From: a bacterium
GTDB lineage: Bacteria > AUK180
Length of the DNA stretch: 64,000 nt
Direction: 5' to 3'
Assembly (NCBI GenBank): GCA_023144005.1
Contig: JAGLGN010000031.1
Span: 1 to 64,000 of the forward strand
The notes under the pieces are model-generated. The model did not search any database and was not told where the DNA came from. It saw only the letters and a list, made by a program, of their open reading frames with translations. The translations under genes were made by a program, and so were the position numbers. Positions 1 to 6,524 of the stretch are shown in pieces; position 1 is the stretch's first letter, and every line of letters starts with the position of its first letter.

Positions 1-171
1 TTTTAATGAGTGTATGCTTCGGTCCGAAGGAAAAAGCGAAAGGAAAAGAGAACCCCTTCCGGAACAATAATATATATATCTTTCTTTTTGAACATCATGA
101 AATGATGTGAGAAAAGCATATGTCAATAATGAAAAAATGGATCAAAACTCCATTAAATAATCTTTATTCAA

Positions 172-201
172 CTTGGAACTTTCGTGAAAGAAAGTTCCAA
201 G
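172..201. repeat. 12-bp inverted repeat (hairpin)
   Basis: The arms CTTGGAACTTTC and GAAAGTTCCAAG flank a 6-nt loop, just upstream of the nikR promoter. No T-run follows on the plus strand, so it is not a classic terminator for plus-strand transcription. It could be the end of a gene lying left of the window, or an operator. Nothing else gene-like is visible in bases 1-208, apart from a smaller hairpin at about 92-108 (ACATCAT/ATGATGT). Confidence 0.5.
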
Positions 202-208
202 AAAAGAC

Positions 209-236
209 TTGACAAAAACTTAGAATGTGCTACATT
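209..236 (+). promoter_or_regulatory. sigma-70-type promoter of nikR
   Basis: TTGACA at 209-214 is followed after 16 bases by TACATT at 231-236, which carries an upstream TG (extended -10). The gene starts about 26 bases further on with a GGAG ribosome site. The GTGCTAC box described separately overlaps the -10, which would suit repression. Confidence 0.6.
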
Positions 237-253
237 AGTAATAATCGTGTTAC
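227..253 (+). promoter_or_regulatory. putative NikR operator, direct repeat
   Basis: GTGCTAC (227-233) and GTGTTAC (247-253) form a direct repeat with a 13-base spacer. It overlaps the -10 element and the leader just ahead of the nikR ribosome site. GTGTTAC-like half-sites are, from memory, the type reported for NikR of deltaproteobacteria. Autoregulation is an inference. Confidence 0.45.
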
Positions 254-262
254 GGAGTTATT

Positions 263-676
263 ATGACAGATGTTTTCAGATTCGGAGTTTCTCTCGATAA
301 AGAACTCTTAAATAAGTTCGACAAAGACATTAAAAACAAAAAATATCCCACCAGATCCAAGGCCATCGCTGATCTCATCAGGGAGAGCCTTGTCAAGGTC
401 GAATGGGAATCCGGAAAGAGCGTGGTAGGTGTAATCACCCTGGTATTCGACCACCACAAAAGAGGCCTCGTAAAATCCCTTACAGATGTACAGCATGATT
501 ATCACAGTCTTATAATCTCTTCACAGCATATACACCTTGATCACGATAATTGCCTCGAGATAGTGATCTCTAAGGGCAATTCGAGGAAGATAAAAGAACT
601 TTCCGATCGTCTGAAGACCACCAAGGGAGTTAAACACTGTTCCCTTCAAATGGCTTCTACCGGAGAAGATATTTAA
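263..676 (+). CDS. nikR: Nickel-responsive regulator NikR
   Basis: This is a ribbon-helix-helix transcription factor that binds nickel through a C-terminal ACT-like domain and represses nickel uptake genes. The 137-aa length matches the family. Residues 1-50 are the RHH DNA-binding part (FRFGVSLDKELLNKFD, then a basic helix region). The four expected Ni(II) ligands are present as H78, H89, H91 and C97 (SSQHIHLDHDNC), which line up with E. coli NikR H76/H87/H89/C95. The start is fixed by ACGGAG six bases before the ATG. It sits directly upstream of a nickel ECF operon in the same direction, which agrees with its role. Function by homology is secure; the exact operators are inferred. Confidence 0.95.
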   Translation: MTDVFRFGVSLDKELLNKFDKDIKNKKYPTRSKAIADLIRESLVKVEWESGKSVVGVITLVFDHHKRGLVKSLTDVQHDYHSLIISSQHIHLDHDNCLEIVISKGNSRKIKELSDRLKTTKGVKHCSLQMASTGEDI

Positions 677-694
677 TATTTTTTTTGTATATAC

Positions 695-723
695 GGTAGC
701 ACGAATATAGTTTTCGTACTACC
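695..723. promoter_or_regulatory. inverted repeat over nickel operon promoter
   Basis: GGTAGCACGAA and TTCGTACTACC form an 11-bp inverted repeat with one mismatch and a 7-base spacer. It covers a TATAGT -10-like hexamer at 706-711 that has a weak TTTGTA -35 at 684-689. The arms contain GTAGCAC/GTAGTAC, the complement of the GTGCTAC box at the nikR promoter, so this is the best candidate NikR operator for the uptake operon. A transcription-terminating role is less likely because no T-run follows. Confidence 0.5.
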
Positions 724-738
724 CTACACGGAGGATCT

Positions 739-1506
739 ATGAAAAGATCATTATTATTTTTTGCAATTATTTTGCTGACAGCCAATTTGGCCTATGGGCA
801 TGGATCCCTGGAATTCATTGACCTGTACGGAGCAGAAGCCGGAGCGAAGGGCGAATTCTCCTTTCATGTACAATACGATTACATGGTTGAGGACAAAGCA
901 GACCCCACGCAGGATCACTGGGAATTCACCCCCGGGATCTCATGGGGTATCATCGAGGGATTGACCTTCGATATTCACACTCATTTTGCGAAATTCGGCA
1001 GCAGCCTCCTTCTGTTCCAGCATCAGGCAGCTTATGAACCGATGGGACCGTCCCCTTTCTTTGAAGCACTGGCAGTATCTCTGCAGTACACACTGCCTCT
1101 TGACCTTGCGTTTGATACGGCGTTCGTTGTCGTTTATGAATATCCCTACGGCAGAAGCCAGACGCTTTTGGGCGGCGGTGTTGTTATTGAAGGCATCCTC
1201 TCTCTCGGATATGACTTCGGAACTCATTCCAATATTACGATCAATGTAAAATACGGCGTTGATGACGGTGATTCCTTCTCTGAATGGGGCCTTGGCTTTA
1301 AAATGCCTCTCACAGCTGACGGGCACGGGATATCCGCCGGTATTGAGTTTATGGGCGATTTCGAAGATATCAATAACTCCTGGTCGGTACTCCCTGGTAT
1401 TTATCTGCCGCTCGGAGACGAATACACTATTTTCAAAACTGGCCTTCAGATGGGAAAAGACCTTGATACTATGCGGGTAAATGCAACATTGCTGTACACA
1501 TTTTAA
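739..1506 (+). CDS. Outer-membrane beta-barrel, nickel operon
   Basis: I do not recognise a named family. The protein (255 aa) has a clear signal peptide (MKRSLLFFAIILLTANLAYG) and then alternating amphipathic strands rich in Gly/Tyr/Phe. It ends in LLYTF, the C-terminal aromatic expected of BAM-assembled outer-membrane barrels. The mature N-terminus begins HGSLEFID and further His residues are scattered through it, which could suit metal passage. It is the first gene of the nickel operon (GGAGG ribosome site) and its stop overlaps the next start, so co-expression with NikKLMQO is near certain. It is a candidate nickel-specific outer-membrane pore. It is not TonB-dependent: there is no plug or TonB box. 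Confidence 0.6.
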   Translation: MKRSLLFFAIILLTANLAYGHGSLEFIDLYGAEAGAKGEFSFHVQYDYMVEDKADPTQDHWEFTPGISWGIIEGLTFDIHTHFAKFGSSLLLFQHQAAYEPMGPSPFFEALAVSLQYTLPLDLAFDTAFVVVYEYPYGRSQTLLGGGVVIEGILSLGYDFGTHSNITINVKYGVDDGDSFSEWGLGFKMPLTADGHGISAGIEFMGDFEDINNSWSVLPGIYLPLGDEYTIFKTGLQMGKDLDTMRVNATLLYTF

Positions 1507-2186
1507 TGAAAAGATCAGCCCGCCTGTACCTTACTCTCCTATTGCTCCTCTGCGCATCAGCCATATCTTCACACGATCATTGGCTGAATTGCAGCATTAA
1601 CTCTTCGGGCGAAACTCCGCTCTGCGTGATCGAGATCTGCAGCGGACATTCTTTTCCGGAAAGTGAGCTGAAGTTGAAGGGCGGGCTGATAACCTCTCAA
1701 GAGATCATTACTCCCGGCAAAGCCGTATTTACATACGATTCAGAGGAAGGCGATAAGTCGCATAAGGGATCCTTCGCACTCCCTGAGAAGGGCACATATA
1801 TTGTGACATTCGCCTTGAAAAAACCTCAGATGGAGAAGTCGCTCTTCACGGCCAAGGCTATTATTTTATTTGATCCTGAAGATTCCGATCCGGCTTGCTA
1901 CGAGCTCGGAAAAGGGCTGGAAATAGTCCCTGAACAAAGCTTATGTAAAATTGAAAAGGGGCAGAAAATAGAGTTCTCACTCAAAAACGATGGTGTGACG
2001 ATCAAGGGAACACTGACGATAGTGCATGAGGACGGAACATCAATGATCATTCGTACATCAGCAAAAAAAACGGCGGCGGTGGTCATGAAGAAGACAGGAA
2101 CTTATAAAATATCCGGGTCATCCAAAGGCAATGGAAGCACTTCTTTGACATTCAATATACCTGAATTTGCGAAAAGGGAGGACTGA
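1506..2186 (+). CDS. nikK: Periplasmic NikK-like protein (DUF4198-type)
   Basis: This 226-aa secreted protein has an N-terminal hydrophobic segment (YLTLLLLLCASAISS) and a mature start HDHWLNCS that is His- and Cys-bearing. The rest is beta-rich, with two similar Ig-like halves. The DHWL beginning and the position before NikL/NikM are typical of the DUF4198/NikK accessory proteins of nickel ECF systems, which are thought to bind or deliver nickel in the periplasm. Its start overlaps the stop of the barrel gene (TAATG) and its end overlaps the next start (TGATG). The family call rests on context and the N-terminus; it could alternatively be an unnamed metal-binding secreted protein. Confidence 0.65.
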   Translation: MKRSARLYLTLLLLLCASAISSHDHWLNCSINSSGETPLCVIEICSGHSFPESELKLKGGLITSQEIITPGKAVFTYDSEEGDKSHKGSFALPEKGTYIVTFALKKPQMEKSLFTAKAIILFDPEDSDPACYELGKGLEIVPEQSLCKIEKGQKIEFSLKNDGVTIKGTLTIVHEDGTSMIIRTSAKKTAAVVMKKTGTYKISGSSKGNGSTSLTFNIPEFAKRED

Positions 2187-2611
2187 TGAAAAAAGTACTG
2201 ATCGTACTGCTTATTCTCCCGTTTTCATTGATCTGGTGCCATGGCGTAAACCACGAGGTCTCAAAAGGCGCTGTTTTCATAAAGATAACATACGATGACG
2301 GGACGCCGATGTCTTATAGCGAAGTAATACTCTTTTCCCCCGATAAACAGGATGTAGAGTTTCAGCAAGGCGCCACAGATAAGAACGGATGCTTCGCTTT
2401 TGTGCCTGACCGCGTCGGTCAATGGAAAGTTGTCGTAAGTGACGGAATGGGGCATGGCGTTTCAGAGATCATCGAGATAGATGAAGGGTTCATCCCCCGA
2501 ACATCCCAAAGGGGCTGGAATAAATGGCATAAACTTATAACCGGAATATCGCTGATCTTCGGGTTAACAGGCCTTGCTCTGATCTTCAGGCGGAAAAAGA
2601 AAGTGGCTTGA
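2186..2611 (+). CDS. nikL: NikL-like nickel transport accessory protein
   Basis: This 141-aa protein has an N-terminal signal or membrane segment (VLIVLLILPFSLIW). A periplasmic carboxypeptidase-regulatory-like beta domain follows (about residues 25-100, with FIKITYDDGTPM and GATDKNGCFAF). A C-terminal transmembrane helix (ITGISLIFGLTGLALIF) ends in RRKKK facing the cytoplasm. This N-TM/soluble/C-TM layout immediately upstream of nikM is that described for NikL of NikKMLQO systems. Translation is coupled to both neighbours. The exact role in nickel capture is not known from the sequence. Confidence 0.7.
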   Translation: MKKVLIVLLILPFSLIWCHGVNHEVSKGAVFIKITYDDGTPMSYSEVILFSPDKQDVEFQQGATDKNGCFAFVPDRVGQWKVVVSDGMGHGVSEIIEIDEGFIPRTSQRGWNKWHKLITGISLIFGLTGLALIFRRKKKVA

Positions 2612-2612
2612 G

Positions 2613-3254
2613 ATGCATATTCCCGATGGTTTTATAGACCTGCCGATAATCATCACGCTCAGTGTTGTTTCAGCCGGTACCATATTTTACGCTTCAAAGA
2701 AAACCGATAAATACATCGGTGAAAAAAGGATCCCTCTGATGGGAATAATGGCGGCATTCATATTCGCGGTCCAGATGCTGAATATACCTATTCCCGGAGG
2801 CACATCGGGACATATCACGGGAGCGTTGCTTGTTGCAATACTTCTCGGCCCTTTCACCGGTTTTCTCGTTATGTCTACTGTTCTCATCCTTCAATGCCTT
2901 ATCTTTCAAGAGGGCGGATTGACCGCTTTGGGCGTAAATATCTTCAATATGGGATTCATCGGTGCTCTGGGCGGCTATCTCATATATCGAACGCTGAAAA
3001 AGATATTCCGCAGTGGTAAAGGCAAGATCTCACCGCCTGCGGTATTCATCGCTGCCCTGCTCTCTACCGTGCTGGCTGCCCTGGCGTGCTCCATAGAGCT
3101 TTCCATTTCAGGGATCTTCCCATTCGAAGCGTCCGCGATATCAATGACTTTGGCCCACTCAATTATCGGCAGTATAGAAGGCGTGATAACGGTCATCGTC
3201 CTGGGATTTCTTAAAAAGGTCAGACCGGACCTGATGGAGATCGAAAAGGTATGA
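2613..3254 (+). CDS. nikM: Nickel ECF substrate-binding subunit NikM
   Basis: This is the membrane S-component that binds the metal in CbiM/NikM-type ECF transporters. The protein is 213 aa with about six to seven hydrophobic helices. It starts MHIPDGFID, the invariant N-terminus in which Met1 and His2 coordinate the ion. His67 in GGTSGHITG is the other known ligand and falls at exactly the expected position. The start is fixed by the MHIPDG N-terminus, one base after the nikL stop. Nickel rather than cobalt is inferred from the adjacent nikR and the absence of cobalamin genes or a CbiN. Confidence 0.92.
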   Translation: MHIPDGFIDLPIIITLSVVSAGTIFYASKKTDKYIGEKRIPLMGIMAAFIFAVQMLNIPIPGGTSGHITGALLVAILLGPFTGFLVMSTVLILQCLIFQEGGLTALGVNIFNMGFIGALGGYLIYRTLKKIFRSGKGKISPPAVFIAALLSTVLAALACSIELSISGIFPFEASAISMTLAHSIIGSIEGVITVIVLGFLKKVRPDLMEIEKV

Positions 3255-4015
3255 TGATAGACAGCATACTCAGAAATGATAAAGGCAAGAGCTCATTTCT
3301 GGGAAAGATCGACCCGCGGATCAAGATCATCGTCTTTTTTCTGATGGTCATTCTTATAGTTTCATCACCCGGTGATAATTGGATCCTATACGCCGGCTTT
3401 CTTTCCATTCTTCTGATACTCGCGATCCTGGGGAAATTAAGTATCGCATATATTTTCAAGCGATCTCTTGTAATGATCCCCTTCGTCCTTATAATGGCGC
3501 TCTTTCTGCCCTTTCAGGCCCGCACAGGAGAGTTTTATACCTTCCTGGGGATGAATATCTCACGATCCGGACTGATCATGTTCTACAATGTGCTCATCAA
3601 GGCATGGCTTGCCATTTCTTCAATGATCATCCTCTCTTCCACCACACCGTTCCCCGCATTGATCAGCGGCATGGAGAAGTTTAAATTACCGGGGATCATG
3701 ATCGATCTTATGTCATTCATGTACAGATATATCTTTGTTCTTCTTGATGAAGCTCACAGGATCGAGAATGCGAGAAGATCAAGGTTCTTCGGAGGCAGGT
3801 TCTTCAGCGAGGTCAGGGTATTCGGCAATATCATCGGCGTACTGTTCGTCAGAAGTTTTGAAAGAGGCGAAAGGGTTTACAAAAGCATGGTCTCAAGGGG
3901 ATATAGCGGGCAGACCATTCTTCTGAACCCTCATACCATTACCACCACGGACATAGTTTTTCTGATATCTTCCCTATTGGTGCTCGCGCTTGTAAAATTA
4001 TGGAGCTTATTATGA
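3251..4015 (+). CDS. nikQ: ECF transporter T component NikQ/CbiQ
   Basis: This 254-aa membrane protein couples the ATPase to NikM. It opens with SFLGKIDPRIKII, the usual CbiQ start, and has several transmembrane helices. A long cytoplasmic region contains the two coupling motifs ARRSRFFGG and SMVSRGYSG, which dock onto the ATPases. It overlaps nikM by four bases and nikO by four, so translation is coupled. Assignment to the family is firm; nickel specificity comes from context. Confidence 0.9.
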   Translation: MMIDSILRNDKGKSSFLGKIDPRIKIIVFFLMVILIVSSPGDNWILYAGFLSILLILAILGKLSIAYIFKRSLVMIPFVLIMALFLPFQARTGEFYTFLGMNISRSGLIMFYNVLIKAWLAISSMIILSSTTPFPALISGMEKFKLPGIMIDLMSFMYRYIFVLLDEAHRIENARRSRFFGGRFFSEVRVFGNIIGVLFVRSFERGERVYKSMVSRGYSGQTILLNPHTITTTDIVFLISSLLVLALVKLWSLL

Positions 4016-4740
4016 GAAATGTTATTGAGATAAAGGGCCTTAACTACAAATATCCGAATGGTGCTCAGGCATTGAGAGATCTGAATCTTTCGGTCAGGGA
4101 AGGGAGTAAGATCGGGCTCATCGGCCCCAACGGAGCGGGTAAAACGACCTTTCTGCTTCATCTGAACGGAATAATCTCTCTGGATCCAGCATTGACAATA
4201 CTCGGAATGCCGATGAATAAAAAAAATGTCAATAGCATCAGAAGGCAGCTTGGAATAGTATTTCAGGACCCTGACGATCAATTGTTCTCAACAACGGTAT
4301 TTGATGATATCGCATATGGCCCCTTGAACATGGGACTTGCGAAGGAAGAAGTGATAGAGAGAACGAATAAAGCACTGAGTCAGGTTGAAATGCTGAAATT
4401 CAGCGGCCACTCTCCGCATCATCTGAGTTTCGGTGAAAAGAAAAGGGCGGCGATCGCCACCATACTTTCGATGGAACCCGAGATAATGGTACTGGATGAA
4501 CCCTCCTCAAATCTTGACCCGAAACACAGAAGACAGCTCATCGACATATTGAGATCCATAGATAAAACAATGATAATCGCCAGTCATGACCTTGAAATGA
4601 TATATGAGCTCTGTGATGACACGGTACTGCTGAACGGCGGAAGGATCGTGACATCCGGAAAGACCGCAGACATTCTGAGCAATGAAGAACTCATGCTCCA
4701 GAATTGTCTTGAAGTCCCCCTTACTCTTAAATACCAGTGA
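4012..4740 (+). CDS. nikO: ECF transporter ATPase NikO/CbiO
   Basis: This ABC ATPase energises the nickel ECF complex. It shows Walker A GPNGAGKTT, Q-loop VFQDPDDQ (the DPDDQ form is typical of CbiO/EcfA), an ABC signature written LSFGE instead of LSGGQ, Walker B IMVLDEP and the H-loop SHD. The ORF track starts at 4000, but ATG 4012 is preferred: GGAG lies at 4002-4005 and the start then overlaps the nikQ stop as ATGA. Only one ATPase gene is present, as usual for Nik/Cbi systems, so it should act as a homodimer. It is the last gene of the operon; I see no clear terminator after it. Confidence 0.92.
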   Translation: MRNVIEIKGLNYKYPNGAQALRDLNLSVREGSKIGLIGPNGAGKTTFLLHLNGIISLDPALTILGMPMNKKNVNSIRRQLGIVFQDPDDQLFSTTVFDDIAYGPLNMGLAKEEVIERTNKALSQVEMLKFSGHSPHHLSFGEKKRAAIATILSMEPEIMVLDEPSSNLDPKHRRQLIDILRSIDKTMIIASHDLEMIYELCDDTVLLNGGRIVTSGKTADILSNEELMLQNCLEVPLTLKYQ

Positions 4741-5110
4741 CAAGTGCACAAGGGACAAGAGCACAAGTGCACAGGGTGATAGGGTGATAAGGTGATAGGT
4801 GCGGATGGGAGAATGAAGAATATTCGTAGGGACAGGGCTTGACCTGTCCGCTGTCATCTTGAGTGAAACGAAAGATCCATCTTTCTCAACCTTGAACTTT
4901 TGAGTTTTTGAACCTTCTGACTAATTGTCCATTGTCAATTGTCCATTGTGTTTTGTGCCTTGTCCCCTCCCCCCTGTTCCACTGGGTCCACTTGTACCTG
5001 GGTCCACTGCTAAGCGTGTCCCTTGTGCACTGCGTGCATAACCTCTAACCTCTAACCTCCAGCCTCAAACCTCTATCTGTAATTGTTCATTGGTTTAAAC
5101 CACCGTCCCC
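4741..5110. repeat. gene-free patchwork of short dispersed repeats
   Basis: No ORF of note is present. The stretch strings together several low-complexity or repeat-like blocks: CACAAGTGCAC and GGGTGATAGGGTGATAAGG near 4741-4800; a GGACAGG/CCTGTCC hairpin (4830-4849); a TGTCATCTTGAGTGAAACGA block (4852-4871) resembling a widespread bacterial interspersed repeat; a TAATTGTCCATTGTCAATTG block (4922-4949); AACCTCTAACCTCTAACCTC near 5040; and a terminal CCGTCCCC box. It looks like a landing zone for many repeat families. Confidence 0.6.
5097..5110 (+). repeat. orphan CCGTCCCC (REP-like) box
   Basis: AAACCACCGTCCCC shares the core CCGTCCCC with the ends of the two RAYT elements at 41.1-45.9 kb. 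It lies nine bases before the TTGACA of the next promoter and has no transposase beside it. Confidence 0.45.
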
Positions 5111-5118
5111 TATTACAG

Positions 5119-5147
5119 TTGACAAATAGTGAATATAAGATTAGAAT
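5119..5147 (+). promoter_or_regulatory. near-consensus sigma-70 promoter
   Basis: TTGACA (5119-5124), a 17-base spacer, then TAGAAT (5142-5147). Transcription would begin near 5154, only about 14 bases before the chosen ATG at 5168, leaving a very short leader holding GGAAGGGG. This also rules out the GTG at 5129 as a start. Confidence 0.75.
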
Positions 5148-5167
5148 TTACCGGAAGGGGTAAATAT

Positions 5168-6493
5168 ATGCCTGTAAGAAATGTAAGAGAGATGATCATT
5201 CTCCTGATACTTCTACTGAGCCTTCCTGCGGTCGTATTTGGTTTGTTCGACGAAACCAACGGTTCCGCTGCAGATAGTCTGTCATACGATCTGAGCGGAT
5301 ATTTCAGATCTTCGATATTCGGTTGGGAGGCTCCGGAAAACAACATTATTCAACTACAAAGTGCGTTCTGTGAAGTATCCCTGAAGCTGAAAATAAAGAA
5401 GATGCCCTTCGGTGACGGTTTCTGTGAGCTCCGCGCCAATATGACGGCAGATAACGGCGAGTACTCTACAGAAATAAACCTTAGGGAAGGTTATATCAAC
5501 CTGTATCCGGGGAAATTCTCATTCCGTTTCGGTCATCAGATAGTTGTCTGGGGACGTGCCGACGGCTTCAATCCAACGGATAATATCACACCGAGAGATA
5601 TGTTAAGATTTTCTGCGGATGAGGACGATGTGCGGCTCGGGAACCTTCTTTTAAGGTCCTTCTATAGCGCTCAACCCTTCCGGATGGAGGCTGTCTGGAT
5701 ACCACTTTACTGCTCTTCTACGCTACCCACTGATATCATCTCATTCCCTCCGGGAGTGACCTTTCAGGACCCTGAATATCCTCCTGGCGAACTGAAAAAC
5801 AGCGGATACGCCCTTAAGGTGAATCTCCTGACCTCAGCCGCAGACGGTTCCGTCTCATATTTTAATGGATTCAATCCTTCGCCGGGGATAGATATAATCG
5901 AGGAAACAACCACGGGGATCATCGTGTCACCAAAGGCCTATCGAACGCATGTCATCGGCGTTGATCTTTCAACAGTGATCGGCAGACTCTTCGGTTTTCG
6001 GGGAGAGTTCGCGTATAAAAATGCGTATGAACCCTTTGAAACGAATATTCATATTCCTAATCCGGAGCTAAATTATGTATTCGGGGTCGATAAAGAATAT
6101 TTCGGAGTTTTCTCGATCGTTTTTCAGTATATGGGGAAATATGTCCTGGAATATACCGAACCTGTCCCGCCTGTGCTGCCCCAGGAAATGGCAGCGTATC
6201 AGATCCACTTGAAAAACCGTATGATCTCCATGCAGCAGCATGAGTACATGAATGCGGCATTCCTGAGGATCGGACTGAACCTTCTGTATGAAACACTGAA
6301 ACTGGAGTACATGGGAATGTACCGTCTTACCACAGAGGAGTTCTTTTATCTGATGAGGATGTCCTATGCCATCGCTGACGCTCTTGTCTGTACGCTGGGG
6401 GTCAAAGTGTACTCAGGACCCGAAGATTCGCTGTACGGGACAATTGGTGATCATTTGAGTGCTCTGTATTTTGATATAAAAATATCATTTTAG
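5168..6493 (+). CDS. DUF1302-like outer-membrane porin
   Basis: This secreted beta-barrel is about 441 aa from the chosen start, with a signal peptide (MIILLILLLSLPAVVFG). The motif FRFGHQIVVWGRADGFNPTDNITPRD is characteristic of DUF1302-type outer-membrane proteins, which partner MMPL/RND exporters and LolA-like proteins. It ends in FDIKISF with a terminal aromatic. ATG 5168 replaces the GTG 5129 of the ORF track, because GGAAGGGG lies seven bases before it and the promoter lies between the two. It heads an operon with the MMPL transporter and LolA-like protein. The cargo is unknown; lipids, hopanoid-like molecules or lipoproteins are candidates. Confidence 0.75.
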   Translation: MPVRNVREMIILLILLLSLPAVVFGLFDETNGSAADSLSYDLSGYFRSSIFGWEAPENNIIQLQSAFCEVSLKLKIKKMPFGDGFCELRANMTADNGEYSTEINLREGYINLYPGKFSFRFGHQIVVWGRADGFNPTDNITPRDMLRFSADEDDVRLGNLLLRSFYSAQPFRMEAVWIPLYCSSTLPTDIISFPPGVTFQDPEYPPGELKNSGYALKVNLLTSAADGSVSYFNGFNPSPGIDIIEETTTGIIVSPKAYRTHVIGVDLSTVIGRLFGFRGEFAYKNAYEPFETNIHIPNPELNYVFGVDKEYFGVFSIVFQYMGKYVLEYTEPVPPVLPQEMAAYQIHLKNRMISMQQHEYMNAAFLRIGLNLLYETLKLEYMGMYRLTTEEFFYLMRMSYAIADALVCTLGVKVYSGPEDSLYGTIGDHLSALYFDIKISF

Positions 6494-6524
6494 GCATATT
6501 TGATGCAATGAAAGAGATAAATAA

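Noticed and set aside
5129-5167. GTG start for the DUF1302-like porin given by the ORF track
   Set aside because: It lies upstream of the predicted transcription start and inside the promoter spacer; ATG 5168 has GGAAGGGG and begins a proper signal peptide.
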